Shown here: positions 42,000-53,500 of the stretch, in pieces | Layout: the number at the start of each line of letters is the position of its first letter | Numbering within the stretch: position 1 is the stretch's first letter | From: Pelobates cultripes | Taxonomy: Eukaryota > Chordata > Amphibia > Anura > Pelobatidae | Length of the DNA: 64,000 nt | Assembly: GCA_933207985.1 (NCBI GenBank) | Contig: OW240912.1 | Span: 250,659,522-250,723,521, forward strand | Direction of reading: 5' to 3' | The notes under the pieces: generated by a model | The model's input: only the letters and a program-made list of their open reading frames with translations | Databases searched by the model: none | What the model was told of the DNA's origin: nothing | Made by a program: the position numbers and the translations under genes

Positions 42000-43880
42000 G
42001 CCTAAACTATAGAAGATCAAAAACTGAAGGATAGATGGTACGAGACCACGGAAGATTGTTCCTTTTTGTTAAATCGATATCATCATTGGTTATAGCATTA
42101 AAAACAACTTAAAGAGTTAGATAAAGAGAAAAAATCTAATACAAAACATACTGGAGCAGTCCATAGAAGATTCAAATCAGGAGGAGAAAATTAAGTAAAT
42201 ATTGGAAAATGTTAACAAACTAGAAATGGAAATTAGAGAAACATAAAAAGAAAAATTCTAAGGGATCTAGAAGACTATAAGAATAACAGAGTCAGAAGTT
42301 GTAGGAGACAAACAAACATAGACATGAAGCAATTGACAAGAGCAAGTCCATAATCATGAAATACAACCAGGGAACAGGTAACCCCAACCTCACGCTGCTA
42401 AGGAGAAAGAGAAACTTTTTAGAGCAGGGGAATGAATACAGAAAGACCAACGATTCTGGATTATCTACAGAAATGTCTCCAAACCGAGGGACAGGAGCGG
42501 CAACAACAACAATTCTGGAGCATTAACTTTAGGTACCAATTCTAACTAACAGAAACCCAAATATAGTGAGAAAGACAGACCATTCCACATTCAACCACAA
42601 AATAAGAAAGAGGAAAATAGAAAAACATTTCCCAGTATCACATCTTCCCTCCCAGTTCTAACCAATCACACCCTGGAAAACAGAGATCCGGGGATAACAG
42701 CCACTTTTCAATGAAAGAAGTTTTTTTAGGGAAAAACTCATAATAAATGAACACATGGTTTTATCCAGTAACACCAAGGAAACAAAAATAAAATGTCTGA
42801 GCATAGAGGAGATATATAGGTGGCATTTTCTTCATTGGCAAGGGAGCACCACAATGTTGGAGGAATTTTTATCTTACCTCAATGCAAACATGTGGGTAGT
42901 ACATCTTACCAACTATAGTCACCAGAAGGTAGCAGCATTAGACCTGGTATAATATGCAGAGAAATGTGTCAATAAGACTAAGACCTAAATAAAAGAAGTG
43001 GGCATCAACAGTTTCATCCTCAAAGATAGCGGTCACTATCTAATTTAGCTGAAGAACATCCCAATTATTGAGTTTAGAAGGTTGAGATGAAATTGGAATA
43101 TATGGAAGTAAAGACATACAATGAACAGGCATAAATCATAAAAGAAAAGTTCCAGGAAAAACATACGATGATGAGGAATTACCTATGGCACAAACGAAAG
43201 TGGAAACAAAATTCTTATTCTTAAAGAACAGAATGAAAGAAAAGGTAAATATTAACAAGAACAAAACAATCCCTCCTATGATCCTGGGATCTATAATAAA
43301 GAGGTTCCAGTACTTAAATAACACTGGAATCTCATCAGAAGGGATCAAAGTCTAACTTGTTAGGCAACAAACTAAGAATCCTTTTTATAGGGATCCTAAC
43401 ATCAAGAATAAACTGGTCAAAAACCACAAACACCCACTCAGGAATAGCATTAACAATAGGAAGAAGGGTTTCTTTGCATGCAACCAATGTCGGGTATGCA
43501 AAACAAGTAAGAAATTAATGTAAAGTAAAGCAATCAAGGAGATTAAGTTCTTCTACTCAAAAAAACCCCCAAACACTACAGTGACTCTGTGGACTACAAA
43601 AAGTTGGTACAATGATGAGTAAACTATTAATTAGAATAAGGGAACATACAAGAAACATCTCAAAAAAGTTTACACGCACTGATACCCTACTTTGCAGAAA
43701 AACACAATGCAGCTGCTAGTTTGCCAGAATTTGGAGTAATATGTCACTTTCCTAGACATTAGAGAGGAGAAGACCGCATAAAGCTGAGAACAGGGGAAAA
43801 AAAGAAACAATGAGGATTTTCCAATTGGATACATTACACCCCACAAGTTGAATGCACATTTTGAATTGTTCCATTTCTTT
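42000..43880 (+). pseudogene. Penelope-like element, RT and GIY-YIG (heavily decayed)
   Basis: Many stops and frameshifts, but the order of Penelope-like blocks can be followed. RT palm: YRWHFLHWQGSTTMLEEFLS then YLNANMW (about 42815-42895), where the usual RYIDD is lost. FILKDSGHY (about 43015) and NIPIIEFRRLR (about 43050-43090) follow. The linker reads GFFACNQCRVCKT (near 43467-43505). A trace of the endonuclease, REHTRNISKKF, lies near 43648-43680. A lysine-rich 5' part (42090-42400) may be the N-terminal region. This is much older than the Penelope copy at the window start. Confidence 0.7.
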
Positions 43881-45189
43881 ACTTAAATAAAAGTTCCCAT
43901 TAGCCCATGTACTAGCAAAATATATTTGAAGTATTAGTTAATAGGGAACCAATTTTATTTATTTTATTTTTTCAATGTTTTTCTCTCTCTCTCTTTCTCC
44001 ACAAACTGTAAAAGTATTATGTAGGCAATTACTCTTAAGACTCTTAAGGAATGGTATTTTTAACATATGACCCTATGTTTTTAAGAAATGGTGAACAATT
44101 TGCTACCATAATAAGAGGGAAGTGATATTCTTAACATTCAACACTGTTATTAATCAAAAAGGGTGAATAATCCATTACTATAATAGGATTGGTTCTGTAA
44201 GTGATGTAACAGTTATTTTACAGGATTCCTGTTATAGACTGTTTAACTTACTTTAATGCTATTAGGTGTGAGATAAATACCCACATAGTGTCCAAATGTA
44301 ACTTTCCATTCCCAATAGTTGCAAGGTGCAACATTTATATGTTTCCTCTCTGTATGTTAACAGCTTAATAGTTCTTATCTCATCTATGGAGCACAGAGTT
44401 CTCTTAGAATTCTTTATGACGAATACGTTCACGTGGATAGAAATATCCAATCATAACATGGTTTACAGCTCACTTGTTTTGGGACTGCTAAATGTGTACT
44501 ACACACCTAAGCTTCCATTTTATTAGTTGAGATGGGTTACCATAGTAACTATACGTCTCTCAAGTGATAATACTCTGTTTTTCAATTTTTTTCCATAGCA
44601 ATGTGATTCAATTTTTGACTATTATTCCAAGAAAGACAGTTATTTGTATTTTATAAAGCTAAATGAAAATGAAGGAATGGCTTCCCCAGGTTTCTATGAC
44701 AACCCAAACAACAGGATACTGCTTGTTTATAAAAGCATTAAAATCAACGATTGCAGCTAACTAAACCGATTCTAAGTCTGTATAATCTTTAAAAGGAGTT
44801 TAGGACATAAGTATTTGTGTTCACAAACGTGTAGGAATTAGCGTGGGTCTCCACGGCAACCCATTTTTAACCATTTATGTGCTAGCCCACTTATTAAAGG
44901 AGGCACTAATATCTATATATTTAGGAAGTTAAAACTCCAAAAAGTGCGTAGGGTTTTTTCAAAAGGATTGCTGTTATTTATTAATAATCTTGTTAATTAC
45001 TTAATATTTTAGATGTGCATTGTACGATTAAGAACGCCCATTTTATTTGAATATGAGGGCTTCCAATTGCAGACGATTCAAATTGCAGACAATACACAAG
45101 TCCATTGATACCATTAATAAAGCCTGATTTACAGAGAAACATGTTTGGTGATTAAAGCTTACTGCACTGGGGACTGTACAACTGCATCC
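43881..45189. other. AT-rich, no recognised feature
   Basis: Short frames without motifs and a CT run at 43983-43998. Nothing nameable. Confidence 0.45.
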
Positions 45190-45690
45190 TGACACAGGGA
45201 GGATTGTGTACTATAACACCAAACAATGGCCGGTCCAGGTTGCATGGTTAATGCTCCTCCGGCCTGCCTCGGTATTCAAGGCAAGCAGGGAGCACCCGAA
45301 TGCACTGTCCCTGCAGCTGTGATCGCTCTGACAGGCTGTCTGTCACGGCTCCCTGTTCTTCTGCCGGCGTGGCTGAACATAAACTAAGCGGCCATGCTGA
45401 CAGAGATATTGTATTCTTACCTGGGTCGCGGCAAACCGCTGCCCGACCTCCTTCCGTTCAGTTCCCCAGCAAGTATGACATTCCTAGAGACGCCGGCCGC
45501 TGCGGTTCCGGTTTTCATAGGAGACTCACCTTCGCCCATATTTTTTTCCCCTCACCACAAACATTGACTTAAATTGGTGAAAAAATGGTGACAAGTTAAG
45601 GCACAATATACGCCATATAAGATACCCCTGGGTGTCTACTTTATCAAATGGAAGCCTTTTGTGGGATTTTTTGAATACTCACACTGATAT
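45190..45690. repeat. Relic of the multi-hairpin repeat family
   Basis: GGTTAATGCTCCTCCGGCCT, then AAGGCAAGCAGGGAGCACC and CACGGCTCCCTGTTCTTCTG correspond in order to 48215-48390. ATACCCCTGGGTGTCTACTT (about 45621) corresponds to the ACCCTGGGGTGTCTACTTTA of the 389-bp repeats (about 50092). So a diverged, shortened copy of the 48.1-50.1 kb element lies here. Confidence 0.55.
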
Positions 45691-45694
45691 AAGC

Positions 45695-45935
45695 ATGCTC
45701 AGGGGTGGGGGCCAGGGGGGAGGGCAATCTAATTTAGGGCCCCCACCCGCCGCTCAGGGTTGGGGGCCTGGGGGAGGACAATATTTTACTTTAGGGTCCC
45801 GATCCGCCGCTCAGGAGTGGGGGCCGCGGGGGAGGACAATAGATCTCCCCCTTATTCTTCTTTAGGGCCCCCACCTGCCACTCAGGGGTGGAGGATAGGG
45901 GGGGCAATAGGTCTTCCCTTCAGTTTAAAAGCCCC
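45695..45935. repeat. ~60-bp minisatellite, about 4 units
   Basis: Units of GCTCAGGGGTGGGGGCC, GGGGAGGACAATA and TTAGGGCCCCCACCCGCC recur at about 45700, 45755, 45812 and 45875. The glycine/proline-rich frames in it are artefacts. Confidence 0.85.
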
Positions 45936-45974
45936 CACAGGAGGAGGACATTTTTATATTTTTTAACAGTGAGC

Positions 45975-46765
45975 AGTCACAGGCTCCCCTTACACACACA
46001 GCCTCCCTCTTACATACACAGCCCCCTTACATACACACACAGCCCCCTTACATACACAGCCCCCCCTTACATACACACAGGCCCCCTTACACACACAGCC
46101 CCCCATACACGCACAGCCCTCCTTACACACACAACCCCCCTTACATACAAAGGCCTCCTTACACACAGCCCCCCCTTACATACACAGACCCCATTACATA
46201 CACAGCCCTCCTTACACACACACAGTCCCCCCATACATACACAGCCCCCCTTACACACACACAGCCCCTCTTACACACACAGCCCCCATACACACACACA
46301 GCCACCATACACACATAGCCCTCCTTACACACACAACCCCCCTTACACACACAGCCCCCCTATCCACTCACAAACTTTAACCCCCTACACACTGCACCAC
46401 ACACAAATATACAGTCCCCCTTACACACACAGCCCCCTACACACTCACAGCTTCCCCTTACACACACTGCCTCCCCTAACACACACCCCCCTTACACACA
46501 CTGCCCCCCCATAAACACACATAGCCCCCAATACACACACTGCCCCCTTATACTCACAGCCCCAATACAAACACACAGCGCCACTCACACACAAATACAC
46601 TGCATCCTTTACACACAAACACACTGCTCCCAATATACAAATTGCTACCCCATACATACACTGCACCCCTCTCACACATGCACTACCCCTGCATACACAT
46701 ACTGCGACCCTCACATACACGGCACCACTCACACACACACACACACACACTACAGCCCCTATCCT
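45975..46765. repeat. Minisatellite (CACAGCCCCCCTTACACA type)
   Basis: About 790 bases of irregular 16-20-bp units. A 208-codon plus-strand frame of His-Thr-Pro repeats and several Cys-Val-Gly minus frames come only from this repeat. Confidence 0.95.
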
Positions 46766-47094
46766 AGCAGACACTGGGTAAGTTATCAAACGTTTTTTTA
46801 AACGGTTTGACTACTTACTCTGGGAGGGCACCACAGAGAGCTTTAGTGGTTATTGTGCCTGGATTGTTTCTTAAAATGATCTGCCAGTGCCCCTCCTGAG
46901 ATTAGCTTCTGGATCCGCCACTGATCTAAAGCTTAAGTTATGGAGGAAAGACAAGGAAATTGTATGTAGGTAAAACGTTGCCTAAATCTTTAAATTTTCT
47001 ACAAATTATTTACAAGGTTATTCACTAAAGTATGAAATATCAGATATTCAACAGGGGATTTGGAGTTATTGTGGCATAATATTTGCCATTTTAG
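46766..47094. other. Possible hAT-type end, otherwise unassigned
   Basis: CTTCTGGATCCGCCACTG (46905-46922) is, in reverse, CAGTGGCGGATCCAG, a common hAT MITE start. With the two minisatellites before it, it may mark the right end of one element beginning near 45690. No matching left end is certain. Confidence 0.35.
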
Positions 47095-47640
47095 TTTAAA
47101 ACCCCAGAAACTCGGGGGTGGAGCCAAGCAACGGAGCTGAATGGCCGCATGTTGTCCAAGCTCCGGGTTGACAAACACATTAACAAGTGATTAAAGGGGT
47201 CTCCTGCACCCAAAATCCTGCAAACCGACTCTGCAGCAGACCCTCACGATATGGGGAGAAAAAACAAAAAGCCAAGACCCGAGAAGCCAAGCATGGGCAT
47301 GAATATCGGCGACTTATGGCGCCAGGCCTGGAGTGGAGCAGAGCCTAAAAGACAACACCGAGATCTCCGAGGATTGTTACTAATAACAATTTATGCAAGC
47401 AGAGCATAATTTAGAAAAAGAGGTGGATTTCTTAAAACATTTATTTAAAGACACATTACTTTTAGTATTATTGCTGTGGAGCTCTGTTATATACTCAGAC
47501 ACACCAACAATATGAAAACATGGAGCACCTAGAAAAACAGGGCTTTAGGCCAAAGAATAAGGATGGTCCCCCCTACATTGGATCAAGAGGGAGGCATGAT
47601 AAACCTTTCTGTGAGCAACTTAAGTCTCAATAGTGTCATT
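47095..47640 (+). pseudogene. L1-type LINE 5' end with ORF1 start (truncated)
   Basis: CTCGGGGGTGGAGCCAAGCA (47110-47129) looks like an L1 5' UTR. An ATG at 47251 opens MGRKNKKPRPEKPSM and continues for about 52 codons to a stop near 47409, resembling the basic N-terminus of amphibian L1 ORF1. Further on, MEHLEKQGFRPKNK (from about 47520) may be a scrap of the coiled-coil end. The remainder of the element is absent. Confidence 0.45.
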
Positions 47641-48097
47641 GCATTTTGACAGGCACTGAATTTCTGTGCCAGGCTGCTGCAAATCTAAAACCCATGTTTT
47701 AACTGGCAGTGTATTTACACAGCAGAACTTGGCATGGATAATCTATTGTATTCATAACAAACACATGCACATCTTTAAAACTCAAACTTACATACCTACT
47801 CGAACACACTCAAACTCTAATTGTTTATAGAACTACTGCTAATCAGCTTTTCTGTACTGGAAACACAACAAACCGGTTGCATGTGTAGCTTTGTCTTTGT
47901 GGCTTCCCAATGTATACTTATTACTTTAATAAAGTGCATGACACATTTTGCCCAGAACAATCGAAAATGCAACAATTTGATGTCAAATATCTTACTATAT
48001 AAAAATGTATATAAAAAATTGTAAGCTCCATCATTGACGTTTGTCTGTGTTCAGTTTGCCCTTCAGTATCATTTATACGATGGGACATATCAAGTAT
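47641..48097. other. No recognised feature
   Basis: Non-coding AT-rich sequence. Confidence 0.4.
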
Positions 48098-48610
48098 AGC
48101 CCCTTAAGGACGGGTGACGGACGAGGTCCGTCACAGAGGGGAGACCCTTAGTGACGAGTGACGGACCTCGTCCATCACGCGGTAAAATTAACCCCGGATC
48201 GCCACGATCGCGGGGTTAATGGTGCTCCGGTATGCCTCTGCATTAGAGGCATACCGGGAGCACCCGGTCAGGCTGCCCAGCACATGTGCTAGCTCTGACC
48301 GCAAGTCAGAGCGAGCACATGTGCTCTGTATACTTACCTTCCGGCTCCCTGCACTTCCTGGTTCTGTGTGAGGTGCAGGGAGCCGGAACAGTGCTGATCC
48401 TGCCCCCTGCTGTAAAAAAAATAAAGTTAATTTAAAGTCTCACCCCCCTTTACCCATTGTAATAAAAAAATAACCCCTTCACTGCCAATTGATCACTGAC
48501 TACAGGTCTGACTACAGTGATCAATTGGCAGGGATTACATTTTACTATGATCTGATTTTTTTTTTAACCCCTGAGGGTTAATTCTTTTTTTTTTAACCCT
48601 CAGGGGTTCA
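48098..48610. repeat. Chain of seven consecutive hairpins
   Basis: Starts CCCCTTAAGGAC. Hairpins in order: GTGACGGAC/GTCCGTCAC (48114-48134), with a near-copy at 48158-48178; TTAACCCCG/CGGGGTTAA (48188-48219); a ~19-bp stem 48221-48264 (CCGGTATGCCTCT/AGAGGCATACCGG); an ~18-bp stem 48280-48324 (GCACATGTGC/GCACATGTGC); TTCCGGCTCCCTGCAC with its perfect complement (48339-48388); TGCCAATTGATCACTG with its perfect complement (48483-48530); and TTAACCCCTGAGGGTT with its complement (48564-48608). Stems are perfect or nearly so. Element class unknown. Confidence 0.85.
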
Positions 48611-49180
48611 ATTTATTTAATTAATTAATTAAAATATTTTAAAATTATATATTTAGCTAGCTGAGGTGGGTGGAAGTTAGTGGGGAATTGGGGGATTTGG
48701 CATTAGGCTAACTAGGGGTTAACGTTAAAAAAGTTTTAAAATAAACTTTAAAAAGTTAAAAATTAAGCTTTAAAAAAAGTTTTAATAATGTTTAAGTAAA
48801 AAAATAAAAAAACACCCCCCTTTACCTAGTCCAAATAAAAATTAACTCCTTCCCTGCCAGTCGATCACTGCCTACAGTGATCAAATACAGATCACAGTAT
48901 TATACTGTGATCTATTTTTTTTTAACTCCTGAAGATTAACTTTTATTTATTTCTGAGCCCTCAGGGGTTCAATTTATTTAATTAATTAATTTAAATATTT
49001 TATAACTATATATTTTGCTAGCTGGGGTGGGTGGGAGTTATGGGAAAATGGGGAATTTACTGTTAGTGCTGCTTACTGCTAGTTAGGGGTTAACGGTAAA
49101 AGAAAAAGCTTAGAAAAATTTTAAATCTGTAAAAAAGTTTTAAGAAAGTTTAGGAAAGTTTAAAAAAAAATGAATAAGCA
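48429..49180. repeat. ~365-bp tandem duplication
   Basis: The order ACCCCCCTTTACC, CTGCCA-T-GATCACTG, CCCTCAGGGGTTCAATTTAT, then GCTAGCTG-GGTGGGTGG appears twice (first copy about 48440-48800, second about 48808-49110), diverged by substitutions and small indels. No coding frame. Confidence 0.8.
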
Positions 49181-49235
49181 AAACTAGTTTTTAAAAGTAA
49201 AAAAGTAAAAAAAAGTAAAAAAATACATTTTAAAA

Positions 49236-50140
49236 ACGCTCATTACCACTACACCTGGAACAAACTAGAGAAAAAATTATCCCACGCCAAGGTTCAAAAT
49301 ATGCCTTTTGAATTACCCCAGGGTGTATTCTTTAATAAATAGTATGTGTTTGTGGGGAAGTTTCAATAACCAACCGTCTAAACTACTCCAAATTGGAACA
49401 TGGACACAGCGTAAAACTTCAAAGTTAGAAAAAAACTGAATGGCTGCATCTCAAATGCGCCCCTTCAACATCCACATATACCTGGCAAAGGTACATACGG
49501 GGGTATTGCTGTACTCAGCCGACATAGCTGAGCAACATATGAAGTATTATACAGTCATAGCACACATAAGGTTTGCAAAATATACTGTGCAAACTCACTT
49601 TGTATGTCAAAAAGGCAGAAAAAACGCTTATTACCACTACACTTGGTACAAGCTAGCGGAAAAATGATCCCACGCTAAGGTTCAAAATATGCCTTTTGAA
49701 ATACCCTGGGATGTCTTCTTTAAGAAATGGTATGGCTTTATGGGGTATTTGGATTATATAGCCTGGTAAAATACTCTAAAATGGGACATAGGCACAGTGT
49801 AAAAATCCAAAGTTTGAAAAAAACTAGAATGGCTGTGTCCCAAAGGTGCCCCTCCGATATCCACACATACCTGGCAAAGGTACATACGGGGGTATTGCTG
49901 TACTCAGCCGACATAGCTGAGCAACATATGAAGTATTATACAGTCGTAGCACACATAAGGTTTGCAAAATATACTGTGCAAACTCACTTTGTATGTCAAA
50001 AAGGCAGAAAAAACGCTTATTACCACTACATCTGGTAAAAGCTAGCAGAAAAATGATCCCACGCTAAGGTTCAAAATATACCTTTTGAAACACCCTGGGG
50101 TGTCTACTTTAAGAAATGGTAGGCCTTTGTGGGGTAGTTT
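49236..50140. repeat. ~389-bp tandem repeat, about 2.3 units
   Basis: ACGCT-ATTACCACTACA marks unit starts at 49236, 49624 and 50013. Units share a 250-bp core from GGCAAAGGTACATACGGGGG to AAAAAGGCAGAAAAAACG that is almost identical. A 60-70-codon frame (LAKVHTGVLLYSADIAEQHM in part) is present in each full unit (49440-49667 and 49727-50038) but does not continue between units, since 388-389 is not a multiple of three. No known domain; coding is doubtful. Confidence 0.9.
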
Positions 50141-50358
50141 GAATTTATGTATGTTTGGGATGGTCCTGGGTCTGGTGATGCAGCCTGTTCAGAGCATAAT
50201 TGAAGCACGCCAACAAATCTTATTAAAGTTAACATCCCCCCATATACATAACATACCCCTAGCAATGACCCCACAATAATAACAATAGATAGCAATCTAA
50301 ATAACATGTTAATACAGAAACTGGCCGCCCAATATGACCACATTTCCACTAGGTTAAA

Positions 50359-50510
50359 TTGTAGGGGTGTACCGAGACACCTCTACCCACCATATCGATT
50401 GTAGGGGTGTACCAAGACACCGCTACACAACATATCCATTGTAGGGGTGTACCAAGACTGGTGGTGCTACCCACCAGTTCCAGTGTAGGGTGTACCAAAA
50501 CACCACCACA
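50359..50510. repeat. ~40-bp minisatellite, about 4 units
   Basis: TGTAGGGGTGTACC-AGACACC recurs at about 50361, 50400, 50440 and (shortened) 50483. Confidence 0.85.
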
Positions 50511-50743
50511 CCCCCAGGTTCGGAGCCACTGACGGGCTCGAACCTACCAACCACGTGCGACACTGCCCAATCCACACTTAACGTCAGGATGCCCACTTTC
50601 TCCTCCATCTACCCTCCGATTTAACCAGGCCATCCCCGCCACAGCTCAACACTTGATGCCTAAAGCTCCTGAGCGACCCCCACCACACCGGAATAAAGCC
50701 TGTTGAATGCCTTCCTGAAGGCCCAATTTAAACAGATCACACC

Positions 50744-51290
50744 TTACATCTGAAAACGTACCCCATCCCCCCTGGAGTACCCAGGGAGCTTGCCTCCCAA
50801 TTTGTTGTGTCTCACTGTTACACTGCCCCCACATCCGATAAATACCTCCATCAATTTTTTATTAACTCGTCCTCGACACCGAGCCACCACGGCCGGGTAC
50901 CTAGTATGTCTCCAATGTAAGCGAGGAACCATCTCGGACTGCACCACCACCACACCTGTGGCCAGCTCCCAAACCAAGTCCACATACCTCTGCCTACACC
51001 TGATCAATTCCTTTTCCGGGACCATGCCGATATTCTTCCCTCCCTCGCGAATTACCAGAATGTCCTGGTCAGTACCCCTTGATACCTTCCATAAAATTTT
51101 CTCCACTAATGCCTTGCCACCAAAATCCACGAAAACCAAAACCACTCCAGCTCCACCAATTCCAAAGGAAAGCCCAGTTGCTCTTGACCCGAACCGCGGG
51201 TCCCTTCTGCGCCCCTTAAACGTAAGAGTGGCCCACCAACCATGTTGCCAAACCTGAAAAGAAAGTAATTAGCGACAAGGCATAGCCCCA
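50744..51290 (-). pseudogene. Ngaro/DIRS-type SGNH-hydrolase-like domain (decayed)
   Basis: Last coding segment of a minus-strand tyrosine-recombinase retrotransposon. In one frame WLVGHSYV (about 51240-51217) is the block I region, followed by a stop. In the 133-codon frame 51145-50744: ILVIREGGKNIG (block with GGN-D/N-G), MVPEKELIRCRQRYVDLVWE, SEMVPRLHWR, RYPAVVARCRGRVNKKLMEV and TVRHNKLGGKLPGYSRGDGV, the last holding the DGV-H position, here Asp-Gly-Val-Arg. SGNH-like esterase modules of this type occur in Ngaro elements. Several active-site residues are altered and the reading frame is broken; relic only. Confidence 0.75.
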
Positions 51291-51309
51291 AACACAAACC
51301 CATACGTCC

Positions 51310-52311
51310 ATAGCCATTAAACCAAATAGACCGGCCGTAAACAGGACTTAAACCGTACTGACTCCCACCTGCCTAAACATTTCCCCAGGTCCTAACTTAA
51401 AACCGGGCGGGACGCCTCTGTCGCCGCCATTATCCAGGAAGAATGGGCCCAAAGTGCCCGGGATGCAAACCCAACATTGTCAAACCCCTCCGAACAAACC
51501 CCTGCAGGAATTGAATCGTGACAGCGCCGATCTGTCCCCTTTTACCAATAAGCCACCTGGGATGTCCGGGCGAAGCTCCAAGTAGCGTGATGCGCTTGAT
51601 GCCGGGCATACCCCTGACCCCGGCAGGGATTATAGCTTTACCAAACCTCCTATACCAGGCACATCCGTTCTTGTATAACCCTACCGAATCATTGCCTTAA
51701 CCGCCTGAGGTTCGACAACACTCGCCCGAAAGGCACTCACTAGCTCCCAATCCGAATTGCCCCAAGACCCCGAGAAGGCCACCACAAACAAACTCACCGC
51801 AAAAGTAGAGTAACACACCACCCTTAGCATGCCCACCAGGTGTTGCATTACCCAAGGAAACCAGCCGCCCGGCACCAACATATTTCATACCTCTCTGTAA
51901 GACCTGCGATGCCTGACGGACATGACAACATTCCGTCACTTCCTCCCAATCGGTCAGTTTGAACCCTAACGCCAATGCCGCCATGCTCCTGTCCATTGCC
52001 GATGGAGCTAACGCTGAACGAACAAGCGGCTTAGGAACCACAGCAAGGTATCCCTTCGCCCCTCCTTTGACTGGAACCCCCTTGTGAAACCAACTGCCTC
52101 GTCCCACATATCCCAAACCTTCACATAGGCAGTCCCCGTGCCCAGTGCCATAGGATTCCATATCGATCCTCCAAGCATGGCATATTGAGCTGCCACATTT
52201 CCTCCAGAATGGCCTGTCCCCTGGGGCCGCCATTCGCAGCTTGTCCCCTTGTACGCGAGCCAAGTAATCAGCCCCTACCTTCCGCCAACCAGGAACGTGG
52301 CATGGCCGCAC
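51310..52311 (-). pseudogene. Ngaro/DIRS-type tyrosine recombinase (decayed)
   Basis: The integrating enzyme of the same element, which would recombine a circular DNA intermediate into the genome. C-terminal blocks are readable in shifting frames: GGLLVKGDRSALSRF (about 51570-51525), HSSWIMAATEASRP (about 51445-51404), where the family has H-S-F-R-I-G-A-A-T and the second catalytic Arg is Trp here, and LGRWESVRFKSCLRP (about 51381-51330), where the nucleophile Tyr position is Cys. The upstream 204-codon frame 52311-51697 covers the linker and N-terminal domain with few firm motifs. Inactive. Confidence 0.65.
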
Positions 52312-52364
52312 CTGATATTAAATGACCTGCATAGTGATACGAATTACCGCCATCGGCATACCTC

Positions 52365-53124
52365 CTAAACTGAGGACACGGCTAGATAGTAAACCACATG
52401 AACCCCGACGTATTGTCCGTGAATTTTGGCCCTTAATCCTTCACCTTTTAGAGCTACGGCCACTCCCAATGGAAATAACTCAAAAGATGCCAACTTCGAA
52501 TGAGTGGACTTACCTTTCATGCCTCCCGCCACTGCTCCGTGCACCACCTGCCTTCCCGGTATGCCCCGGAATCTATATTCCCAGAGGCATCCGTGAACAA
52601 CTCGATACCACCTTCAAAGGCTCCACAAGTAGCCTTCGCCATGAAACGGCCACAGACCCATCCCTCGCAACTAACCTGACATGCGAACTTGAAACTGCCT
52701 TATGAACAACTGCAATTTCTCAGCGTGACCTTCTTGGACCTGCGAACCTTCGCCCTGAACTCCCGAAGTGCAGTCAACTGATCCCTAGGCAATCAACACT
52801 CTCCTACCACCGAAACAATTCCCAGCCCAAGCAAAAACGTGTGGTAGGATTCCCGCGACCGTAAGGTATGTCCACAATGGCCCGGCCAAGCCGAGCTCAC
52901 ACAGCAAGCTATCTTCCAGATAATGTACTAAGGAACCCCTTCCTGATTCCTCTTTCACCACCCACTCCCAGACTGAACCGACTTCTCGAAATAGGAACAT
53001 GAAATGGAACCGCCCCTTGGCAAGCAGAGGTTACCAATAGGCACCTGCAAACATGCAAGCCAAGAGATGGAAGGGTCGCCAATAATCGAACGCGTCCCGC
53101 TCCCCTGAACCAACTCGACGGCAA
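52365..53124 (-). pseudogene. Ngaro/DIRS-type RT thumb and RNase H (decayed)
   Basis: Minus strand, upstream of the recombinase. The RT C-terminal thumb is duplicated or spread: QVPIGNLCLP (about 53050-53020) and LREFRAKVRRSKKVTLRN then KFACQVS (52760-52670). RNase H begins GGIELFTDASG (about 52610-52578; first catalytic Asp) and SGAYREGRWCTEQW, then SFELFPLGVAVAL near 52490-52455 (catalytic Glu block). Stops and frameshifts throughout. The RT palm with YxDD is not found. Order RT - RNase H - recombinase - hydrolase agrees with Ngaro layout. Confidence 0.7.
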
Positions 53125-53130
53125 GGCTGA

Positions 53131-53500
53131 ATGATGCCTAAGATACAGATGTCCTCATTTACCGATGCCCCTCATTTAATGATGCCACGTCGATGTCCTC
53201 ATTTACCGATGCCCCTTTTGGGTGCAATAAGTTTTGTACAAGCCGGAATTTGCCCGCCCCTTTCTAGGGCACCACCCCTTACGGAGACACCCACAGATCT
53301 GCTAATGATTTTGCTATTTAAAAAAGCTTCCCAGAGTGTGGTGTGTTTATTGACTCACCGCCCGAACCCCCGTCTGCGCTGTCCTTCTGTCCACCTTGCC
53401 AGGCTCTGGAGTATCCGGTGGACGCCAACTCCTGTCCGCGCTGGTCCTGCCTCAAGCCCGTAGGAGTAATACTCCTCGACTTGCTGGGAGAAGATAACCT
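53131..53500. other. Unassigned; short direct repeat
   Basis: GATGTCCTCATTTACCGATG occurs twice, at 53148-53167 and 53193-53212, spaced 45 bases. It may belong to the DIRS-like element. No frame of note. Confidence 0.45.

Noticed and set aside
45888..46514. 208-codon plus-strand frame of His-Thr-Pro repeats
   Set aside because: It is read through a CACAGCCCCCTTACACA minisatellite; codon content only mirrors the repeat.
50790..51257. 155-codon plus-strand frame
   Set aside because: Antisense shadow of the Ngaro SGNH-hydrolase relic, which has recognisable motifs on the minus strand.
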